NCBI RefSeq assembly: GCF_000317595.1
Contig: NZ_AEJC01000665.1
Span: forward strand, 62,001-126,000
Origin: Streptomyces ipomoeae 91-03
GTDB lineage: Bacteria; Actinomycetota; Actinomycetes; Streptomycetales; Streptomycetaceae
DNA: 64,000 nt
Direction: 5' to 3'
In this document: positions 26,752-35,780 of the stretch, one piece after another
Numbering within the stretch: the first letter of the stretch is position 1
Layout of the letters: each line of letters starts with the position of its first letter
Program-made: the position numbers and the translations under genes
Notes under the pieces: generated by a model
What the model saw: only the letters and a program-made list of their open reading frames with translations
Database searches by the model: none
Told to the model about the DNA's origin: nothing

Positions 26752-27148
26752 GTGATCGACGAGCGTGCAGTTGAGATCTGGAACGACGAGCTCGAGGAAC
26801 TGTTCCTGCGTACCGGCCACCGCTTCGGGCGCGTCGAGCCGCGTCGCAGGATGCGTGACTACGTTCGCGGGCTGCTGGGGCCGGTCGGCCGCAAAAACAG
26901 CTGGCAGCTGGCCGAACACGCCGGACACCACACGCCCGACCGCCTCCAAAGGCTCCTCAACGGTGCCCACTGGGACGCCGATGAACTCCGCGACGACCTC
27001 CAGCAGTACGTAGCCGAACGGCTCGGCGAGCCCGACGGCATTCTCATCCTCGACGACACCGGCTTCCTCAAGAAAGGCACCACGTCGGCCGGCGTGCAGC
27101 GCCAGTACTCCGGCACCGCCGGCCGCACTGAGAACTGCCAGATCGGCG
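26752..27148 (+). pseudogene. IS701-family transposase, N-terminal fragment
   Basis: It reads VEIWNDELEELFLRTGHRFG, then LLGPVGRKNSWQLAEHAG and GILILDDTGFLKKGTTSAGV, then TENCQIG, all typical of IS701 transposases, whose first catalytic Asp is in LDDTGF. It stops abruptly at 27148, where the sequence turns into a probable group II intron start. The preceding 26598-26751 looks like the element's left end. Confidence 0.8.
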
Positions 27149-27320
27149 GTGCGACGCGAGGTCGCACGCTGTGAGTGGTTACGCAGGGAGGAGGTCGGCA
27201 TGACGCCGATGACGTAACCCGGGCCAGTGTCCAAGGCCCGTCCCCTCCCCGACGTGCGTCGCTGGTAACGGCGGGGTGCGAAGCTCGGGGAAGAAGCCCA
27301 AGAGCCCCCGTTCCACTTCA
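27149..27320 (+). other. Probable 5' fragment of a group II intron
   Basis: From 27149 the sequence begins GTGCGACGCGAGGTCGCACG, matching the conserved GUGYG 5' end of group II introns and a first hairpin. The seven exon bases ending one base before the junction (ATCGGCG) are the reverse complement of CGCCGAT at 27204-27210, as expected for IBS1/EBS1 pairing. No reverse transcriptase or domain V is seen. The fragment appears cut off by the IS30 element near 27320. The right limit is approximate. Confidence 0.5.
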
Positions 27321-27362
27321 GTTCAAGAGGTCGTTGCAACCCCCCGTTTGTAGGGAGTTGCA

Positions 27363-28553
27363 GTGGACTTCGAGATCCGGGAGGACCGGAGGCCGCAGGG
27401 GCCCAGGAAGCTCCTGAAGGAGCGTGAGCTCTACCTTTCCCTTGTGGATCAAGGAATGAGCAACGCGCAGGCCAGCAGGATCGTGGGGGTCCACGAGCGG
27501 ACTGGCCGGGAGTGGCGTTACGGACGGCCGGAGGGCCGGGTCAAGAGGCCGCGGCCGAGGGCGAAGGATGCGCCCGCGGTCGCGGTCCGTGCCGTCAGGA
27601 CGGCCGGGACGCGGTTGATCGAGGTCCGGGGCGACTCCCGTTATCTCGGCGGGGACGAGCGGATACACATCGCCGACCGGCTGCGGGAGAAGGCCACCGT
27701 CCGGACCATCGCGGCCGAGCTGGGCCGCAGCCCGTCTACCGTCAGCCGGGAGATCCGCCGCAACCGGCACCCCGTGAACGGCCAGTACCGGCCGCATGCC
27801 GCGCACGCCCGGGCACGGGCCCGGCGGCCCCGCCCCAAGGGCGGGAAGATCGCGGCGTGTGTGCTGCTGCGTGACACCATCCAGTCGTGGCTGGGGCTGA
27901 AGTGGAGTCCCGAGCAGATCAGCCGGAGCCTGCGCCTGCACTTCCCCGACCAGCCGGAGATGCACGTGTCGCACGAGACGATCTACCAGGCACTCTACGT
28001 CCAGGGCCGGGGCGAACTCCGCCGCGAACTCACCAGGGCGCTGCGGACCGGCCGCACCCTCCGCAAGCCTCAACGCCGTCCCGACCAGCGCGTTCCGCGC
28101 TATCCGGCACCGATGGTGATGATCAGCGACCGGCCGGCCGAGGCCGAGGACCGGGCCGTGCCCGGCCACTGGGAGGGAGACCTGATCATCGGCAAGAACA
28201 ACGGCTCCGCGATCGGCACCCTGGTCGAGCGGACCACCCGCTACGTGATGCTGGTCCATCTGCCCGGCAACCGCGACACCATCACCGTCCGCGACGCACT
28301 GATCGACACCGTCAGCACCCTCCCGGCCCACCTTCGGCGCTCCCTGACCTGGGACCAGGGCGCAGAGATGGGCCTGCACCACCAGTTCTCCATGGCCACG
28401 GGCATGCCGGTCTACTTCTGCGACCCCTCCAGCCCCTGGCAGCGCGGCTCGAACGAGAACACGAACGGGCTGCTTCGGCAGTACTTCCCCAAGGGCACCG
28501 ACCTGTCCCGGCACAGCCGCGAACACCTCGACGCCGTCGCCGCCGAACTCAAC
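27363..28553 (+). pseudogene. IS30-family transposase, interrupted near its C-terminus
   Basis: About 400 residues of an IS30 transposase. It has HTH segments (LSLVDQGMSNAQASRIVGVH, IAAELGRSPSTVSREIRRN) and a catalytic core: GHWEGDLIIGKNN (first Asp), LTWDQGAEMGLHHQF (second Asp), and WQRGSNENTNGLLRQYF (Glu). The frame is broken after ELNGRPR by the IS4-family insertion. The missing end (GRPRKTLDWETPAQRLAKLL) is found at 30629-30694. The element's right terminus is lost to an IS3 insertion. Confidence 0.88.
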
Positions 28554-28565
28554 GGCCGCCCACGC

Positions 28566-30628
28566 AATGCCGCGAAGTTAGGCGTTATCAGTGCACGTCA
28601 AGAGTGTGGCCGGGATCGTTGATTCCTCCTTCGCAGACGGTTCCCTCGGGTTAGTCAGGGACGGTTCGTGATGGCCTGCCCGAGTCCGAGGTCGTGTTGC
28701 GCAGTCGCTCTGTCTCCAGCGTTGTTGTACCCGCTGTCCCTGCCGCTGGCGAGGTGTTCGCCCCGGGACATCTGGGCGAGTTGACACGGTACGTTCCCGT
28801 CGAGTTGGTGGATGCGGTGCTGGAGGAGACAGGGACGGTCCAGCAGCGATTACGGTGCCTTCCATCGCGGGTGGGGATTTACTTCGTGCTCGCGCTGGGG
28901 CTGTTCCCGCACCTGGGCTATGCCAGGGTCTGGGACAAGCTGGTCGCGGGTCTGGCCGGGCTCCGCGTTCCGGTCCCGTCGGAGAAGGCGCTGCGTGACC
29001 TGCGTCGCCGCCTGGGGCCCGCGCCGTTGAAGGCGTTGTTCGAGGTGGTCGCCGGGCCGCTGGCCCAGCCACGGACCCCAGGGGTGTGCTACCGGCGCTG
29101 GCGCACCGTCGCGTTCGACGGCTGCAACTCGCTCAAAGTGCCTGACGCAGACCGCAACCGGGGCTGGCTGGGCCGGGCCAAGCTCCATCTGGGCTGGGCC
29201 AGCTACCCCACGCTGCGGTTGATGACCTTGGTGGAGACCGGAAGCCGGGGTGTGCTCGGCGCCTGCTTCGGGCCCAAGCGGCACGGGGAGAACCACTACG
29301 CCCGCCGCCTGCTGCACCTGCTGGGCCCCGACCAGCTGGTGCTGGCCGACCGCGGCTTCGACGACGGCAGGTTCCTGGCCCAGATCGCCGGGACAGGCGC
29401 GCAGTTCTTGGTGCGCCTGACCTCGCTGTGGCGCCTGCCGACTGGAGACCGCCTGCCGGACGGCTCCTACCTGGCGCGCATCCGCGGTGTCCAGGTCCGC
29501 ATCATTGAGGCCGATGTCACCGCGACCGGCACTGACGGCACCGCGGCGCGCGACGGCTACCGCCTGGTCACCACCCTGCTTGACCCGGTCGCCGACCCGG
29601 CCGAGATCCTGGTGCGGCTCTACCACGAACGCTGGGAGATCGAATCCGCCTACTACGCCCTGCGTCACACCCTGATGCGCGGACGCGTTCTGCGTTCGGC
29701 CGATCCGGCAGGCGTCCAGCAGGAGATGTGGGCGCTGCTGACGCTCTACCAGCTCCTGCGCACGGCGATGGTCGACGCCGTCGAGACCGCCCTGGGCACT
29801 AACCCGGACCGGGCCAGTTTCACCGTCGCTCTGGAAGCAGCCCGCGACCAGTTGGTCGCCGCGGGGGTCCCCGAAGACGCCGGCGACCAGGTAGTGGGCC
29901 GGATAGGCCGGGCGGTGCTGGCGAATCTGTTGCCCGCCCGCCGCGCACGCTTCAGCGCCCGCCGCGTCAAATGCCCCCTGTCCCGCTATACCTACCCCCG
30001 CCCCGAGGAGACCCGGCCCGCACGAAGCACCGCCATCGACTCGATCACCGTCAGCATCCATGCCGTCCAGCCCGCAACACCCGCATTCGTCTCGCGCCGA
30101 CACCCTTTCCCGACCGTCACGCCACCGTCGACCTCACGTCCGCCCTCGTTGATCGACCAAGCTCACGCCGTCCTGCGCGCTCATCCCGGCCGCCGCTGGG
30201 GCGCCACCGAGCTGGCCACCGCTACAGGTGCACAGAACGTGAGCAGCTTCTGCGTCCTGCTGGCCCGGTGGGCACGCCAAGGGCAGATCACCAAGGTCTC
30301 GCAGGGGGTATACATGCTCCTCGAAGGGCCGGACGCACCGCCCCCAGCGCCCCCGACCCCGCCACCGGTGGATCCCACGTTGTCCCGACTGGACGGCACC
30401 CTCACCATCCTGCAGTCCGCACCCGAACACGCCTGGCGACCCGACGAGATCGCGCCCGCGCTCGGCATAACCAACGTGCACAGCCTCAACGTGCAGATGG
30501 CCGCCTGGGCCCGCAAGGGACTGATCGACAGGCCCCGCAAAGGCGCCTGCAGACATCGCACCAAACCGGAACCACCGGACACCTCCACCCACTTGACCAG
30601 CACTGATAACGCCTAACTTCGCGGCATT
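28566..30628 (+). mobile_element. IS4-family insertion sequence inside the IS30 transposase, with 12-base target duplication
   Basis: Perfect 29-base inverted repeats begin AATGCCGCGAAGTTAGGCG at 28566 and end with the inverse at 30628. The target GGCCGCCCACGC is present at 28554-28565 and again at 30629-30640, a 12-base duplication. Perfect ends and duplication mean a recent insertion. Confidence 0.95.
28694..30616 (+). CDS. IS4-family transposase with extra C-terminal winged-helix-like domains
   Basis: A 640-residue frame. Residues ~1-430 are an IS4 transposase: WRTVAFDGCNSLKVPD (first Asp), LVLADRGFDDGRFL (second Asp), and LYHERWEIESAYYALR (Glu motif). After a Pro/Ser-rich linker come two similar ~50-residue units (HPGRRWGATELATATGAQNV with FCVLLARWARQGQI, and PEHAWRPDEIAPALGITNVH with LNVQMAAWARKGLI) that look like duplicated winged helices. 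That extension is unusual for the family and may bind the element ends. The first in-frame start is used. Others lie downstream. Confidence 0.9.
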   Translation: MLRSRSVSSVVVPAVPAAGEVFAPGHLGELTRYVPVELVDAVLEETGTVQQRLRCLPSRVGIYFVLALGLFPHLGYARVWDKLVAGLAGLRVPVPSEKALRDLRRRLGPAPLKALFEVVAGPLAQPRTPGVCYRRWRTVAFDGCNSLKVPDADRNRGWLGRAKLHLGWASYPTLRLMTLVETGSRGVLGACFGPKRHGENHYARRLLHLLGPDQLVLADRGFDDGRFLAQIAGTGAQFLVRLTSLWRLPTGDRLPDGSYLARIRGVQVRIIEADVTATGTDGTAARDGYRLVTTLLDPVADPAEILVRLYHERWEIESAYYALRHTLMRGRVLRSADPAGVQQEMWALLTLYQLLRTAMVDAVETALGTNPDRASFTVALEAARDQLVAAGVPEDAGDQVVGRIGRAVLANLLPARRARFSARRVKCPLSRYTYPRPEETRPARSTAIDSITVSIHAVQPATPAFVSRRHPFPTVTPPSTSRPPSLIDQAHAVLRAHPGRRWGATELATATGAQNVSSFCVLLARWARQGQITKVSQGVYMLLEGPDAPPPAPPTPPPVDPTLSRLDGTLTILQSAPEHAWRPDEIAPALGITNVHSLNVQMAAWARKGLIDRPRKGACRHRTKPEPPDTSTHLTSTDNA

Positions 30629-30694
30629 GGCCGCCCACGCAAAACGCTGGACTGGGAAACCCCAGCCCAGCGCCTCGCTAAACTCCTCGCCTGA
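30629..30694 (+). pseudogene. C-terminal end of the interrupted IS30 transposase
   Basis: It reads GRPRKTLDWETPAQRLAKLL followed by a stop, completing the IS30 transposase broken at 28553. The element's right inverted repeat is not found because an IS3-family element begins at about 30707. Confidence 0.88.
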
Positions 30695-30734
30695 GGGGCC
30701 TCGCGTTTTCCGGACAGGCTTCTGACCGTTTATT

Positions 30735-31598
30735 TCACGCGGCGATTCGCAACTTCTCATACTCGGCGTGGACTTCGCGCGGAGGGCGGTAACCCACCGC
30801 CGAGTGGAGGCGTTTGCGATTGTACCAGAATTCGATGTAGCGAGTGATGTCCTGCCGGGCGGCCTCGCGGGTCAGGTAAGTCACCCTTGATACGCGCTCG
30901 TTCTTCAGGGCATCGAAGAATGATTCGGCCATGGCGTTGTCGAAACAGATCCCGGTGCGGCCGGCAGATCTGCGGAGCCCGAACCGGTCCAGCGTCCTCC
31001 CGAACTCGGCTGACATGTAGTTACTTCCGCGATCCGAGTGAAATATCGCGTCGGCCGAGAGGTTCCTGTTCCGTGCCGCGTTACGGATCGCCCTGGATAT
31101 CAGTGAGGTTTGGTAGTGGTCGTCCATGGCGTAACCGATGACTTCCTTCGTGCAGCAGTCGATGACCGTTGCGAGGTACAGCCAGCCTTCCCCGGTCGCG
31201 ATATAGGTAATGTCACCGACGAGCTTCTCGCCGGGCGCATCCGCGGTGAAGTCGCGGCCGACGAGGTCCAGCACCTGGCCGGCCGCAGCCTGAGTGAGGT
31301 TGAACCTCTTCGGTCGTGGCAGGCAGGGCATCAGGCCCAGTTCGCGCATGAGGCGGCGGACCAGCTCCACGCCCGCGGCGACGTCCCAGCGGTGCAGCTG
31401 GGCCTGGATGCGCCTGTGCCCGTAGGTGCTGTCGGACATGTCGAAGGCTTTCTCGATGAGCAATTTCAGTTCTTCGCGCCGCTGGGCGGTCGCGGATTTT
31501 GGGCGGGATCGCCAGTCGTAGTAGCCGGATCTGGAGACGCCGAGTCGGCCGCACATGAACTCGACGCTGTATGCGTACTTCTCGGTGTCGAGCCGCAT
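30735..31598 (-). CDS. IS3-family transposase OrfB
   Basis: A 287-residue integrase-core protein. It has YAYSVEFMCGRLGVSRSGYY and STYGHRRIQAQL at the N-terminus, then the catalytic triad in LVGDITYIATGEGWLYLATV, IFHSDRGSNYMSAEF and CFDNAMAESFFDALKNE, with a C-terminal YIEFWYNRKRLHSAVGYRPP. It is normally expressed as an OrfAB fusion by frameshifting. Confidence 0.92.
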   Translation of the reverse strand: MRLDTEKYAYSVEFMCGRLGVSRSGYYDWRSRPKSATAQRREELKLLIEKAFDMSDSTYGHRRIQAQLHRWDVAAGVELVRRLMRELGLMPCLPRPKRFNLTQAAAGQVLDLVGRDFTADAPGEKLVGDITYIATGEGWLYLATVIDCCTKEVIGYAMDDHYQTSLISRAIRNAARNRNLSADAIFHSDRGSNYMSAEFGRTLDRFGLRRSAGRTGICFDNAMAESFFDALKNERVSRVTYLTREAARQDITRYIEFWYNRKRLHSAVGYRPPREVHAEYEKLRIAA

Positions 31599-31624
31599 CT
31601 CGTCGATGAACTCGTACTTGCTTG

Positions 31625-31915
31625 CTACCGGGGATCCTTCGCGAAGTACGCTGCGGCTTTTTTCAGGAAGGTAACTTCCATCTCCAGCTCGCGGTTGCGT
31701 CGTTCGAGTTCCTTCAGGCGTGCTCGCTCGTTCACCGTCAGTTCCGCCTCGGGGGCCGGTTCCTGCTGCTTCTGGTACTTCTTCACCCAGCCGCGTAGCG
31801 TCTCCGAGTTCAGCTCAAGCTCCCGGGCGACTTCGGAGATCGTCTTGCTTGACCTCAACGCGATCTGGACGGCTTCCTCGCGGAACTCCGGCGAGTACTT
31901 ACTGGGTGGCGCCAC
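31625..31915 (-). CDS. IS3-family transposase OrfA
   Basis: A 96-residue protein with the OrfA helix-turn-helix (KYSPEFREEAVQIALRSSKT, then ARELELNSETLRGWVKKYQ) and a leucine-zipper-like tail (LKELERRNRELEMEVTFLKK). It lies 26 bases upstream of orfB in a different frame. Confidence 0.92.
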   Translation of the reverse strand: MAPPSKYSPEFREEAVQIALRSSKTISEVARELELNSETLRGWVKKYQKQQEPAPEAELTVNERARLKELERRNRELEMEVTFLKKAAAYFAKDPR

Positions 31916-31970
31916 TTCTTCCTCGTTTCCTTGTTCAGGACAACCCTATTGGGTGCCTGTCCGGAAACTT

Positions 31971-32842
31971 CGTGGCCCCTCATCCAGATCTTCAAGACCT
32001 GGCGCATCCTCGTGCATTACATGCTGGACGAGGATGTCCCACTCCCTCCCAACATCGTGGCCCGGATCGAACTCCCGGACGTCACACCACGCGTCAAGGT
32101 CACTCTGTCACCCGGACAGGTCGCGGCAGTCGCAAAGGCCATGCGGAGGGTAGCGCCGCGCTATGAGGTCCTGATCTGGCTCGGAGCCTGCGCCGGACTG
32201 CGCCAAGGCGAGGCCTTCGGACTGAAACGAACCCAGGTGGCCTGGATGCACGACCTGCTTCACATCGAAGAACAACGCCAACGCGGCAAGGCCGTACGCC
32301 TCAAGACCAAGGCCAGCTACGCCACCTTGCCCGTGGATCACTTCCTGATCGAGCGACTGACACACCACGTGTCACGCTTCTCGGAGCCAGAGCCCGTCTC
32401 GCCAGCCGCCGAGCGCCGCCGCCAGGCACGCGGCTACGTCGAGCCGCCGGACGAGGGGCTGATCGTCACCAACCGTTTCGGCCGGCCCGTACTCAACACC
32501 GATTTCTATCAGAAATGGCGAAGGGCAGTGAAGCAAGCAGGACTTCCGGAAAGAACCCGCTTCCACGACCTCAAGCACTTCTACACCACCACCCTCGGCG
32601 GCTCCGGCAAGCACGACCCGAAGACCGTCCAAGCGCTCTCCCGGCACGCCAAATTCTCCGAAACCTGGGACACCTACGCCCACCCACCCCTCGCCGTGGA
32701 GGAAGTCACGGTCATCGTGTTCGGAACCGCGTTCTCACACATCGATGAACCGGCGGGCGCACTACGGAGTGGTCAACCTTTGCTGCTCGGGCATCGGACG
32801 TGTCCTGACACCAAGCGTCTCCCAGCCGATTGGCCTCCGTAG
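31971..32842 (+). pseudogene. Tyrosine recombinase/integrase, N-terminus removed by IS3
   Basis: About 290 residues of an integrase of the type carried by streptomycete integrative elements. It has FKTWRILVHYMLDEDVPLPP (end of the core-binding domain), ACAGLRQGEAFGLK (first catalytic Arg), TRFHDLKHFYTTTLGGSG (His box, with Lys in place of the usual Arg), and ALSRHAKFSETWDTYAHP (second His and the catalytic Tyr). The N-terminal arm-binding part is missing, because the frame begins right at the IS3 end. It probably once mobilised the surrounding island. Without its N-terminus it is unlikely to work. Confidence 0.85.
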
Positions 32843-32856
32843 CGCGACAACTTCGG

Positions 32857-33048
32857 TCACCAACGATCAGCCAGTGCCGTGGGGCTGGCCTCGTTCGGCG
32901 TCACGGGTCGGATGCCGCGTTGCCAGAGCAGGCGCCGGTACTTGTCGTGCGATTGCTGCCCTTGCGCGCGGTCGATCGGGCTGGGACCGCTTGAGGGCCC
33001 CGCCGAGCAGCTCACGCGCGCGAAGAGTCGATCACCCGACGCGGGCAC
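32857..33048 (-). pseudogene. Internally deleted IS5-family transposase remnant
   Basis: The minus strand reads SSGPSPIDRAQGQQSHDKYR, then RLLWQRGIRPVTP. In intact relatives the GPSPIDRA and HDKYRRLLRQRGIRP blocks are far apart, so the middle has been deleted. Confidence 0.6.
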
Positions 33049-33197
33049 GCGGCGATCGGCCGACTCATCCTGTGGGACAGCCGCCGACCGTAGACGGCTG
33101 ATCGTACGCCGCCAGGGCGGCGCCGGCGTGGCCCGCGCTGCCCTGGGGATCGTCGGGGAAGTGGTAGTGCCTCCGTTTCCTGCTGAAGTGGGGCGCG

Positions 33198-34148
33198 TCA
33201 GCTTCCCAGGTGCTTGGCGAAGAAGTCGTCGAGCTTCTGCATGGAGACCGCCATGTACTGCGGCTGGTCGTACAGGTCCACGTGTCCGGCACCGGGCACG
33301 ACGAACAGCTCCTTGGGTTCGGCCGCCTTCTCGAACGCCTCGTCGGTGTAGTACCGGGACTCGGCGTTCTCGCCCACGATCATCAGAAGCGGGCGCGGGG
33401 AGATCGTCTCGATCTGCGCGAGCGGGAAGAAGTTGATCAGTCGCGCCGCGCTCGCCACCGTGTAGCGGCCCGTGTTCCTCGGGTGCTGCCCACGCGGGCT
33501 GTCGTAGTAGTCGACGAAGGTCTTGAACAGGTGCGGGGTGTTCTCGTCGACCTCGGTCGGCAGCGGCCTGAGGTATTCCACCTCGCCGCCGTTCGCCACA
33601 CTGGTCCGGTTCGCACCAACCGCGGCGAGAAGCTCCTTGGGGTCCCCCATCTCCTGGCGGTGGACACGTCCCATGTTGAACATGCTGACGGTGGCGATCG
33701 CCTTGATGCGTGCTTCTTGCTGGGTGGCCGCGATGGAGTACCCGCCGCTGGCGCAGACGCCGACGACGCCGATGCGCTCGGGGTCCACGTAGTCCAGCGT
33801 CGTCAGGAAGTCGATGGCTGCGCTGAAGTCCTCCACGCGGTCGGACGGGACCTCTTCCTCGCGCGGCTGGCCGCCGCTCTCGCCATAGTGCGTGGCGTCG
33901 TACGCGAGGGCGACGTAACCCAGCTCGGCAAGGAGCGCCGCGTGCAAGCCCGAGGTCTGCTCCTTGATGCCGAGGAACGGGTGCCCGACGACGATGGCGG
34001 AGTACTTCTTGCCCGCCGGCCGCTCCTTCGGGGTGTACAGGTGACCTGCGACCTGCATGTCGCGATTGGGGAAGGTGACGTTCTCGACGGTCACGTTCGG
34101 GGCCGGGGTCGGGGGGACGGCAAAGGTGGTCTGGAATTCGAGGCTCAT
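33198..34148 (-). CDS. Alpha/beta hydrolase (YcjY/dienelactone hydrolase-like)
   Basis: A 316-residue alpha/beta hydrolase: an N-terminal beta-sheet entry (NVTFPNRDMQVAGHLYTP), oxyanion region AIVVGHPFLGIKEQ, LAYDATHYGESGG, nucleophile elbow VVGVCASGGYSIAAT, acid region LLMIVGENAESRYY, and the His in VPGAGHVDLYD. The elbow has Cys where the first Gly of GxSxG usually stands, as in the YcjY group, so Ser is the likely nucleophile. The start is the ATG at 34148. It lies 103 bases downstream of an NAD-binding protein gene on the same strand, probably as one operon. The substrate is unknown. Confidence 0.88.
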   Translation of the reverse strand: MSLEFQTTFAVPPTPAPNVTVENVTFPNRDMQVAGHLYTPKERPAGKKYSAIVVGHPFLGIKEQTSGLHAALLAELGYVALAYDATHYGESGGQPREEEVPSDRVEDFSAAIDFLTTLDYVDPERIGVVGVCASGGYSIAATQQEARIKAIATVSMFNMGRVHRQEMGDPKELLAAVGANRTSVANGGEVEYLRPLPTEVDENTPHLFKTFVDYYDSPRGQHPRNTGRYTVASAARLINFFPLAQIETISPRPLLMIVGENAESRYYTDEAFEKAAEPKELFVVPGAGHVDLYDQPQYMAVSMQKLDDFFAKHLGS

Positions 34149-34251
34149 GAGCTCTTCTTTCAGGTGTTGGTGCGGTTCTGGTTCGTGACTGCCGATGGGA
34201 GCGTCGGCTGAGGTTCTGTCGGTGTCGTTCCTTGCGTTGGGCAGGCTGTTC

Positions 34252-35040
34252 TCAGCGGCGGGAGTAGTCCCCGTCCAGCCGCTGCAGGTCGTCGCGGACC
34301 CGCTGCGGTTCTTCCTCCAGCGGCATGTTGGCGGCGTCGCCGACGCCGTCGAGGGCTCCGTCGGGATCCGCAGGCAGAGCCGTGAACAGCGGCTCCAGGT
34401 CTCTCGTAGCCGGGCCGGGCTCAGCCACGAGCTCGAACGTCTTGCCGACGGCGGTTGGGGAGGCCAGAGCGGCGACGAGGACCTGCGCGATCTGCTGCCG
34501 CGCGACGGCACCGTCGCTGGGGCTGCCGGCGTGATGCCGGTCGCCCTGCCGCATGACCAGCTGCTGCTCGTCGGGGCCGTTCGCGTCGAACCAGCCCGGC
34601 CGCAGGATCGTGTACGGCTGCCCGCTGGCGCGCACGATGCGTTCGGCGCGGCGCTTCCAGTCGGCCAGGTGCGAGGCGTTGTACATCCCCGTGCGAGCCG
34701 TGACCCCCACCGCGGACATCAGGACGATCCGCACCTGACTGCCGGTCAGCAGGGCGAGGATGTCACGCACCCCGCCGTAGCTGACCTGTTCGATGGTTTG
34801 TTCACTGCCGTCGGCACCGTGGGTGAAGATCACCGCATCGACGCCGTCGACGGCGGTGTGCAGGGACTCGGGCCGGGTCAGATCGCCGGCGACGATCTCC
34901 ACGCCGCCATCGAGCTGGGCCGCACGTGACGGATCGCGTGCGAGTGCGCGGGTGCGGTAGTCCTGACGGATGGCCTCGGCGGTCACCAGGCGACCGATGT
35001 TGCCGGTGGCCCCGACGACGAGCACGGTTGAGATGCTCAT
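34252..35040 (-). CDS. NAD(P)H-binding SDR-like protein (atypical, NmrA/YwnB-like)
   Basis: A 262-residue protein with an N-terminal dinucleotide-binding motif TVLVVGATGNIGRLV, then AGDLTRPESLHTAVDGVDAV and ASGQPYTILRPGWFD, typical of the NAD(P)H-binding proteins that act as reductases or redox sensors. The SDR catalytic Tyr-x-x-x-Lys is not evident. It is the upstream partner of the hydrolase. The segment upstream (35053 on) is a frameshifted decarboxylase-family gene. Confidence 0.85.
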   Translation of the reverse strand: MSISTVLVVGATGNIGRLVTAEAIRQDYRTRALARDPSRAAQLDGGVEIVAGDLTRPESLHTAVDGVDAVIFTHGADGSEQTIEQVSYGGVRDILALLTGSQVRIVLMSAVGVTARTGMYNASHLADWKRRAERIVRASGQPYTILRPGWFDANGPDEQQLVMRQGDRHHAGSPSDGAVARQQIAQVLVAALASPTAVGKTFELVAEPGPATRDLEPLFTALPADPDGALDGVGDAANMPLEEEPQRVRDDLQRLDGDYSRR

Positions 35041-35052
35041 GGGCGGTCTCCT

Positions 35053-35538
35053 TCAGTCGTGGAATGGGCGGCGGCGTATGCGTCGTCGATGGCGTGCACG
35101 GTGTGGCCGAGAGCGTGCCGGGGCCCGGGAGGTGCGTGCGCACGGGGTGAATCGCACGGTGGTCGCGGTGAGCCTCGGCGGCGGGATGGCGGCGGTGATG
35201 CCGTCGGCCCTGACATCTCCGGTGAACCGCTCGGACAGCGCCTTCGTGGTGGGGGTTCCGTATGAGGTTCCATGCGGGCCCTCCTGCCCGTCTGGGCGTA
35301 AGGGCCTCGACGAGTTCGTCCTGGGTGCGCTCGTCGTCCAAGCCCAGGCGCAGGTGGCTGAGCGTCTGGTCGGGCCCGATGTGCCGGCCAGGATCGCGAT
35401 GGTGATCAGGCTGCGGTCCCGCGGGCAGACGCCCTCGCGTTTCCACACGTCGCCGAAGAGGACGTCGTCGTCGGTCAACTGGACCGGCTTCGGGTGCAAG
35501 GTCGTCGGGCGGCCTGGAGAACCGAGCGCCTCGGGCAT
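35053..35538 (-). pseudogene. Carboxymuconolactone decarboxylase-family protein, frameshifted
   Basis: The minus strand starts well (LTDDDVLFGDVWKREGVCPR, DRSLITIAILAGT) but loses frame near 35400. Homology then continues in another frame (LSHLRLGLDDERTQDELVEA) and scrambles after that. Proteins of this family are peroxidase or decarboxylase-like enzymes of aromatic degradation or oxidative stress. Confidence 0.7.
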
Positions 35539-35568
35539 CGGGGGGCGATGCCCTGGTCGTGCGATGGG

Positions 35569-35780
35569 TCAGAGTGTCTGGTCGGCGGGGCGGAGGAGGA
35601 TCTCGTTGATGGCGAGGTGCCGGGGGCGCTGGAGGGCGAAGGTGATCACTTCGGCGATGTCCTGGGCGCTGACCGTGGCGATGTCGTAGGCCTGCTGGAC
35701 GCCCTGGCGGGTCTGCTTCGGCAGCCTCGTAGACGAATTCGAGGTCGCCGACGTCGGGATGGCGAATCTGCAGCGTACTG
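35569..35780 (-). pseudogene. Fragments of an SDR and of an MmyB-like XRE regulator
   Basis: Two short pieces overlap on the minus strand. One (35727 to 35569) reads QQAYDIATVSAQDIAEVI, then ALQRPRHLAINEILLRPA and a stop, the C-terminus of an SDR. The other (around 35776-35705) reads LQIRHPDVGDLEFVYEA, resembling the C-terminal domain of MmyB-like regulators. Neither is complete. Confidence 0.55.

Larger units (their letters stand above)
30707..31967 (-). mobile_element. IS3-family insertion sequence with intact orfA and orfB
   Basis: TTTCCGGACAGGC (30707-30719) and GCCTGTCCGGAAA (31955-31967) are perfect inverted ends. It truncates the IS30 element on its left and the integrase gene on its right. 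No matching target duplication is seen, consistent with flank loss. Confidence 0.88.
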
